This document shows, piece after piece, positions 6,502 through 9,959 of a DNA stretch of 9,959 bases. Positions within the stretch are counted from its first letter, which is position 1, and every line of letters starts with the position of its first letter. This DNA comes from RGIG8775 sp045587785. GTDB lineage: Bacteria > Bacillota > Clostridia > Oscillospirales > CAG-272. The stretch spans positions 1-9,959 of the forward strand of contig JAZNDA010000006.1 of the NCBI GenBank assembly GCA_045587785.1. The letters run 5' to 3'. The notes under the pieces are model-generated. The model saw only the letters and a list, made by a program, of their open reading frames with translations, was not told the DNA's origin and did no database searches. The position numbers and the translations under genes were made by a program.

Positions 6502-7640
6502 ACTTTGTTTCCTCCTTTGGTTTTGTCGGCTACATGCGTCTTTGTGCTTGCTTTGCGGAACACCACGCGATAGGTGATGAAGAAGCTGCACGCGATCACG
6601 CAGAAATACACAAGTCCGATAACAATGTTGGCAATACTGTCATTGGTGAAGCCAAAGCCGGCTCTGACTTCAACCATACCCCTTGAAATAAAGATGATAA
6701 AGAAGCACGTGCCTATCATCACCAGAGGATTGAAGGCGGCAAGCCAGGTTGCCATAATAGCGGTAAAGCCCATGTTGTTTGCCGAGGCGGTGCTGATGGT
6801 ATGATGGATACCGCCTGCCAAAAAGAGTCCGACGATACCTGCAAGTGCCCCCGAAATGATCATGGTACGGATGATGACGCGCTTCACGTCGATACCGATA
6901 TACTTTGCGGTGTTGGGGCTGTCACCCACTACCGCGATCTCGTAACCGTGTTTGGTGTATTTTAAATAAACATACATCAGTACAGCGAGAATAAAGAATA
7001 CCAAAACCGTAAGCAGATACTTGCTTCCGAACAGATCGGGGAAATTACCTGCCTTTATAGGTTCAAGCACGCCCGAGCCGCTTTTTACCCAAATGGTAAT
7101 AAACATGGAAACAAGTCCTGTGGCGATATAGTTGAGCATGAGCGTAAAGAGCGACTCATTTGTGCCAAAATTCGCTTTAAAGATGGCGGGAAGCACGCCC
7201 CATACAGCACCTGCAAGGATGCTTGCCAATGTCATAAGGGCAATGAGCAGAGCATCGGGAATCTTGCCGCCAAGGTAAAACATACAGGAGATTGCCGCAA
7301 GACAGCCAATGAGGATCTGTCCGTTTCCGCCAAGATTCCAGAATTTCATCTTGAACGCGGGAACCAGCGCGACTGCTACACCCAAAAGCAGAGAGGTATC
7401 CTGCAAGAGTAGCCAGATTCTGCGAGAAGAGCCGAGCGCGCCGTTGAACAGCGATACGAAAAACGCCGGTGGGTTTTTCGAAGAAAACAGGGTGCAAATA
7501 ATCGAAGAGAGCAAAAGGCTTGCGATGATTGCGATAGCGTAGATCATAACGATCTTTTTCGCAGAGAGCGCGTCCCGCTTGACAAGGCGGAGCAGAGGCT
7601 CTTTTTTGATCTGATTTTGTTTGGTTTGTTGTTTTTCCAT
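6498..7640 (-). CDS. BMP-type ABC transporter permease, first subunit
   Basis: A NupP/YufP-like permease of about 380 residues that pairs with the other permease. After a basic cytoplasmic leader (KRDALSAKK) come roughly ten hydrophobic segments. Family marks are FWNLGGNGQILIG (usual FNIG.EGQ..IG) and the coupling loop YEIAVVGDSPNTAKYIGIDV followed by KRVIIRTMIISGALAG. The start is not settled: ATG at 7640 and TTG at 7646 both lie far (about 22 and 16 bases) from the GGAGG embedded in the last codons of the ATPase gene, and a small palindromic hairpin (AGCTTTTAAAGCT, about 7648-7660) sits in the gap and could shorten the effective distance. I prefer ATG. Its 3' end overlaps the next gene by four bases. 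Confidence 0.9.
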   Translation of the reverse strand: MEKQQTKQNQIKKEPLLRLVKRDALSAKKIVMIYAIAIIASLLLSSIICTLFSSKNPPAFFVSLFNGALGSSRRIWLLLQDTSLLLGVAVALVPAFKMKFWNLGGNGQILIGCLAAISCMFYLGGKIPDALLIALMTLASILAGAVWGVLPAIFKANFGTNESLFTLMLNYIATGLVSMFITIWVKSGSGVLEPIKAGNFPDLFGSKYLLTVLVFFILAVLMYVYLKYTKHGYEIAVVGDSPNTAKYIGIDVKRVIIRTMIISGALAGIVGLFLAGGIHHTISTASANNMGFTAIMATWLAAFNPLVMIGTCFFIIFISRGMVEVRAGFGFTNDSIANIVIGLVYFCVIACSFFITYRVVFRKASTKTHVADKTKGGNKV

Positions 7641-7652
7641 AGTCAAACAGCT

Positions 7653-9389
7653 TTAAAAGCTTCCTCCCTCCTGTTTTTCTTTGTTTTCGGAAATCGCACC
7701 CGTCATCATAAGACCGATCTCTTCTTTTTTCGCCGTGCGCGCGTCTACCGTGCCCATGACCTTGCCGCCTGCAATGACCAGAATACGGTCGCACAGTGCC
7801 AAAAGTACGTCAAGGTCCTCGCCCACGAAGATGACGGCAACGCCGTTTTTCTTTTGCTCGGTAAGAAGGTTATAAATGGTGTAAGAGGAGTTGATGTCAA
7901 GACCTCGGACGGGATATGCCGCCATCAAAACGCGGGGGCCTGCGGCGATCTCGCGCCCGACCAGTACCTTTTGCACGTTGCCACCCGAAAGACGGCGAAC
8001 GGGAGTATGGGTGTTAGGCGTGATGACTTGAAGTCTCTGGATGATCTCGTTGGCAAGGTTTTCGGGTGCCTTGCGGTCTACCAGAACCGACTTCCCGCGG
8101 CGATAGCTGCGGAGCATCATGTTGTCGATGATATCCATGTCTCCGACAAGACCCATTCCCAAACGGTCCTCGGGAACAAAGGAGAAACGAACACCAAGCT
8201 CGCGGATCTGCAAGGGGGTCTTTTCGCGCAGATTGATGATCTCGTCCTGCTTGAAGAATATCTCGCCTCTCTCCACTTGCTCGCGGATGGCTTTCTTTGA
8301 GAGTGCCTTTCCGTTTTGGTCCTTACCTGTAAAGTCTCTGCCGTCGGCGTAACGGAGCATTCCCTCGTTTGCCAGCTCCATCACACGTTCAAAGGTCTTG
8401 TGATAGAAGGTAATGGGTTTGTCCTTTTTGGGGTTATAGTAGGTGACGCATCCCTTTTGCAGATGATGGAGACCCGCAATCGATTCGAGCAGTTCTCTCT
8501 GTCCGCTTCCCGCGATCCCCGCAATGCCGAGGATCTCGCCGCTGTATGCGGAAAAGCTTACACCGTCAAGTACGGGGTAGCCCTCGCTTCCCATCAGCGA
8601 AAGTTCCTCTACAGAAAGACGAAGCTCGGGATCTTGGGGAAGGGGACGCTCGATGTTAAGCGTGACCTTCTGACCCACCATCATGTCCGCAAGCTCCTTT
8701 TCGCTCGTTTCGGATGTGTTGACGGTCTTTATGTGCTCACCCTTGCGAAGCACCGTTACGCGGTCGGAGATCGCCATGACCTCGCCAAGCTTGTGGGTGA
8801 TGATAATGACCGATTTGCCATCCTCACGCATAGCGCGAAGCACATCGAAAAGGCGGTCGATTTCTTGGGGCGTCAAAACCGCAGTCGGCTCGTCCAAAAT
8901 CAGAACGTCTGCCCCACGGTAAAGCACCTTGACGATCTCCACCGTCTGCTTTTCCGACACTGACATCTCGTAAACCTTTTTGTCTAACTCTATATGGAAT
9001 CCGTATTTTTCGCTCATCGCGCTAATACGCTTTTTTGCCGCTTTTATGTCGTATTTTTCGCCGTCATCCGTACCGATGACAATATTTTCGGCGGCGGTGA
9101 AGATATCGATCAGCTTAAAATGCTGATGGATCATACCGATGTTGTAGCCAAAGGCATCCTTGGGAGATCGGATGTTTGCCTCCTCGCCGCGAATCAGAAT
9201 GGTTCCCTCGTCGGGATAATATATGCCTGCCAGCATATTCATCAGAGTGGTTTTTCCGCAGCCGTTCTCACCGAGAACGGAAAGGATCTCTCCTTTTTTT
9301 ACGTCCATGGAAACGTTATTGTTTGCAATGACGCTCGCGCCAAACCGCTTGGTAATGCCGCGAAGCTCGATCACCGTTTGCTTTTCCAC
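7653..9389 (-). CDS. BMP-type ABC transporter ATPase, two fused nucleotide-binding domains
   Basis: The 578-residue energy-coupling subunit (NupO/YufO-like). NBD1 has Walker A GENGCGKT (40-47), Q-loop Gln89, a variant signature MSVSEKQ (142-148), Walker B LILDEP with Asp166 and Glu167, and switch His199. NBD2 is degenerate: Walker A GIAGSGQR (291-298) lacks the lysine, the Walker B acid pair is replaced by Ala-Tyr (MAAYPVRG, about 489-496), and the switch His is replaced by Glu524, though the signature LSGGNVQK (467-474) is good. One catalytic site would thus be formed by NBD1 Walker motifs with the NBD2 signature. An extra segment of some 60-75 residues (about 317-393) before FVPEDRLGMGL makes it longer than the usual 510 or so. 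I chose GTG at 9389: AAGGAG lies nine bases upstream and VIELRGITKRFG follows. The longer frame to 9464 would start inside a stem-loop. Confidence 0.93.
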   Translation of the reverse strand: MEKQTVIELRGITKRFGASVIANNNVSMDVKKGEILSVLGENGCGKTTLMNMLAGIYYPDEGTILIRGEEANIRSPKDAFGYNIGMIHQHFKLIDIFTAAENIVIGTDDGEKYDIKAAKKRISAMSEKYGFHIELDKKVYEMSVSEKQTVEIVKVLYRGADVLILDEPTAVLTPQEIDRLFDVLRAMREDGKSVIIITHKLGEVMAISDRVTVLRKGEHIKTVNTSETSEKELADMMVGQKVTLNIERPLPQDPELRLSVEELSLMGSEGYPVLDGVSFSAYSGEILGIAGIAGSGQRELLESIAGLHHLQKGCVTYYNPKKDKPITFYHKTFERVMELANEGMLRYADGRDFTGKDQNGKALSKKAIREQVERGEIFFKQDEIINLREKTPLQIRELGVRFSFVPEDRLGMGLVGDMDIIDNMMLRSYRRGKSVLVDRKAPENLANEIIQRLQVITPNTHTPVRRLSGGNVQKVLVGREIAAGPRVLMAAYPVRGLDINSSYTIYNLLTEQKKNGVAVIFVGEDLDVLLALCDRILVIAGGKVMGTVDARTAKKEEIGLMMTGAISENKEKQEGGSF

Positions 9390-9437
9390 AAATTTTTTCT
9401 CCTTCACGTGTAGGGTGTAAAACATGGGCATTATCGC

Positions 9438-9470
9438 ATAAAGGGTTGCCGCTAAAAACAGCAACCCTTA
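9438..9470 (-). other. Intercistronic stem-loop 1 between binding-protein and ATPase genes
   Basis: AAGGGTTGC (9441-9449) pairs with GCAACCCTT (9461-9469) across an 11-base A/T-rich loop, with weaker pairing extending outward. No strong T-run follows on the minus strand, so complete termination is unlikely. Partial termination, or protection of the upstream mRNA from 3' decay, would give the excess of binding protein over membrane components typical of such operons (inference). Confidence 0.55.
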
Positions 9471-9477
9471 TGCCGAT

Positions 9478-9503
9478 CCGATCATGGCTTAAGCCATGAT
9501 CGG
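9478..9503 (-). other. Intercistronic stem-loop 2, perfect 26-base palindrome
   Basis: CCGATCATGGCTT (9478-9490) is followed at once by its exact complement (9491-9503). It starts 14 bases after the stop of the binding-protein gene on the minus strand. It is either the first hairpin of a tandem mRNA-stabilising or attenuating structure, or a protein-binding dyad. No T-run is attached. Confidence 0.65.
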
Positions 9504-9516
9504 TAAGATGAATAAA

Positions 9517-9959
9517 TCAGTTGATCTCAGTGATGCCGTCGATACGGATATCAAAGTAAGGAGCGGAACGGTCTGCACTCTCGTCGAAGAAGGTCACGCC
9601 GTTCTCGGTTCTGATGACGTTGGTCTCGGGAACGAAGTCGCCTGCATCGTCAACGTCTGCAAGGTACTCGGTCAAGGTCTCGCCGCCAACCGTGAAGGTA
9701 GAGCAATCAAAGACTTTAAGAGAACCGTCGTTAAGCTTTGCTGCAACCTCGTCAAGCTTTGCCTGTGTGCCTTCTGCAGCAGCCTCACCAAGAGCTGTGA
9801 TCTTAACAGCTCCGTTAGCAAGCGTACCCGTCCAGTCGTCAGCGATGTCCTCGCCGTTCATAACACAATCAAGCATATACTCAAAGTAAGGAGCGGAACG
9901 GTCTGCACTCTCGTCGAAGAAGGTCACGCCGTTCTCGGTTCTGATGACGTTGGTCTCGG
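9517..9959 (-). CDS. BMP-family substrate-binding lipoprotein, C-terminal part (runs off right edge)
   Basis: Extracytoplasmic receptor of the nucleoside ABC importer; the lipobox and N-terminal lobe lie outside the window. The visible end has GEDIADDWTGTLANGAVKIT, ALGEAAAEGTQAKLDEV, LKVFDCSTFTVGGETL and the closing SAPYFDIRIDGITEIN with TGA at 9519-9517, the usual ending of Clostridia BMP (PnrA/BmpA/NupN-like) proteins. The frame is open to the edge, so GTG at 9927 is not a real start. Oddly, ETNVIRTENGVTFFDESADR SAPYF occurs twice, once near the true C-terminus and once directly before EYMLDCVMNGED, where family members normally have unrelated sequence. The gene is therefore chimeric, internally duplicated by 110 codons, or misassembled at this end. 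It is the first visible gene of the transporter operon. Confidence 0.88.
   Translation of the reverse strand, partial: ETNVIRTENGVTFFDESADRSAPYFEYMLDCVMNGEDIADDWTGTLANGAVKITALGEAAAEGTQAKLDEVAAKLNDGSLKVFDCSTFTVGGETLTEYLADVDDAGDFVPETNVIRTENGVTFFDESADRSAPYFDIRIDGITEIN
9551..9629. repeat. 79-bp direct repeat, copy 1
   Basis: Identical base for base to 9881-9959; bases 9550 and 9880 differ. It lies within the binding-protein gene and covers its last conserved block. The period is 330 bases, a multiple of three. Confidence 0.97.
9881..9959. repeat. 79-bp direct repeat, copy 2, at the window edge
   Basis: Identical to 9551-9629 and ended only by the end of the sequence, so its full length is unknown. 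It is in the same reading frame as copy 1. Confidence 0.97.

Noticed and set aside
5587..6573. Long plus-strand open frame of 328 codons
   Set aside because: It is wholly antisense to a well-supported permease gene. Its product is rich in His, Lys, Gly and Asn with no recognisable motif, as expected for the mirror of a hydrophobic protein.
9390..9464. Upstream start for the ATPase at 9464
   Set aside because: The extra 25 residues would begin inside a stem-loop and have no similarity to the family, whereas GTG at 9389 has AAGGAG nine bases upstream and directly precedes the conserved beginning.
9614..9889. Plus-strand 91-codon frame opposite the binding-protein end
   Set aside because: It is a Ser/Pro-rich shadow of a well-identified minus-strand gene.
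1..9959. CRISPR array, tRNA/rRNA genes, complete insertion sequence
   Set aside because: No regularly spaced short repeats, no cloverleaf or rRNA signatures, and no transposase frame or paired terminal inverted repeats were found by reading.

Overview
The window looks like a low-to-mid-GC Firmicutes (Clostridia, probably gut-associated) chromosome fragment, most likely from a metagenome assembly. Support for this: strong AAGGAG-type ribosome binding sites, a textbook TTGACT-17-TATACT promoter, a Clostridia-type BMP nucleoside transporter, and DUF6320, DUF5714, RHS/YD-repeat and PnuC-like proteins typical of that group. All intact genes lie on the minus strand, so transcription runs from right to left. 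The only plus-strand coding signals are two gene fragments.

Right part (about 5480-9959): a BMP-family ABC transporter operon, probably for purine nucleosides. In transcription order it has the substrate-binding lipoprotein (only the C-terminal end is visible), a double-NBD ATPase, and two permeases, closed by a strong intrinsic terminator at 5483-5520. Two stem-loops sit between the binding-protein gene and the ATPase gene. The last 79 bases of the window exactly repeat positions 9551-9629. This is either a real internal duplication in the binding protein or an assembly loop.

Middle part (about 3195-5454): a second minus-strand operon driven by a consensus promoter whose -35 box lies inside a 9-bp inverted repeat (putative operator). 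It encodes a condensation/alcohol-acetyltransferase-like protein, then a zinc-ribbon plus six-TM protein (DUF6320-like), then a 51-codon remnant that looks like the N-terminus of a larger lost enzyme.

Next (2086-3209): a promoter inside that remnant drives a Cys-rich DUF5714-like protein, whose stop codon overlaps the start of arsC (ATGA). arsC carries a one-base insertion at codon 7 that breaks the frame, but its catalytic residues are otherwise intact.

Left part (1-2057): gene debris and a polymorphic-toxin tip. A ParB-like fragment and a PnuC-like C-terminal fragment are fused across 11-12 bases that both reading frames use. A small AT-rich stretch with a two-helix ORF follows. Then comes the C-terminal end of an RHS/YD-repeat protein, ending in a putative permuted papain-like toxin domain (His before Cys) and a Gly-rich hydrophobic tail that runs off the left edge. 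The density of broken genes between 1.5 and 3.4 kb marks it as a rearrangement zone. I see no tRNA, rRNA, CRISPR array or complete insertion sequence, and no gene-free stretch over 300 bases outside the debris zone.
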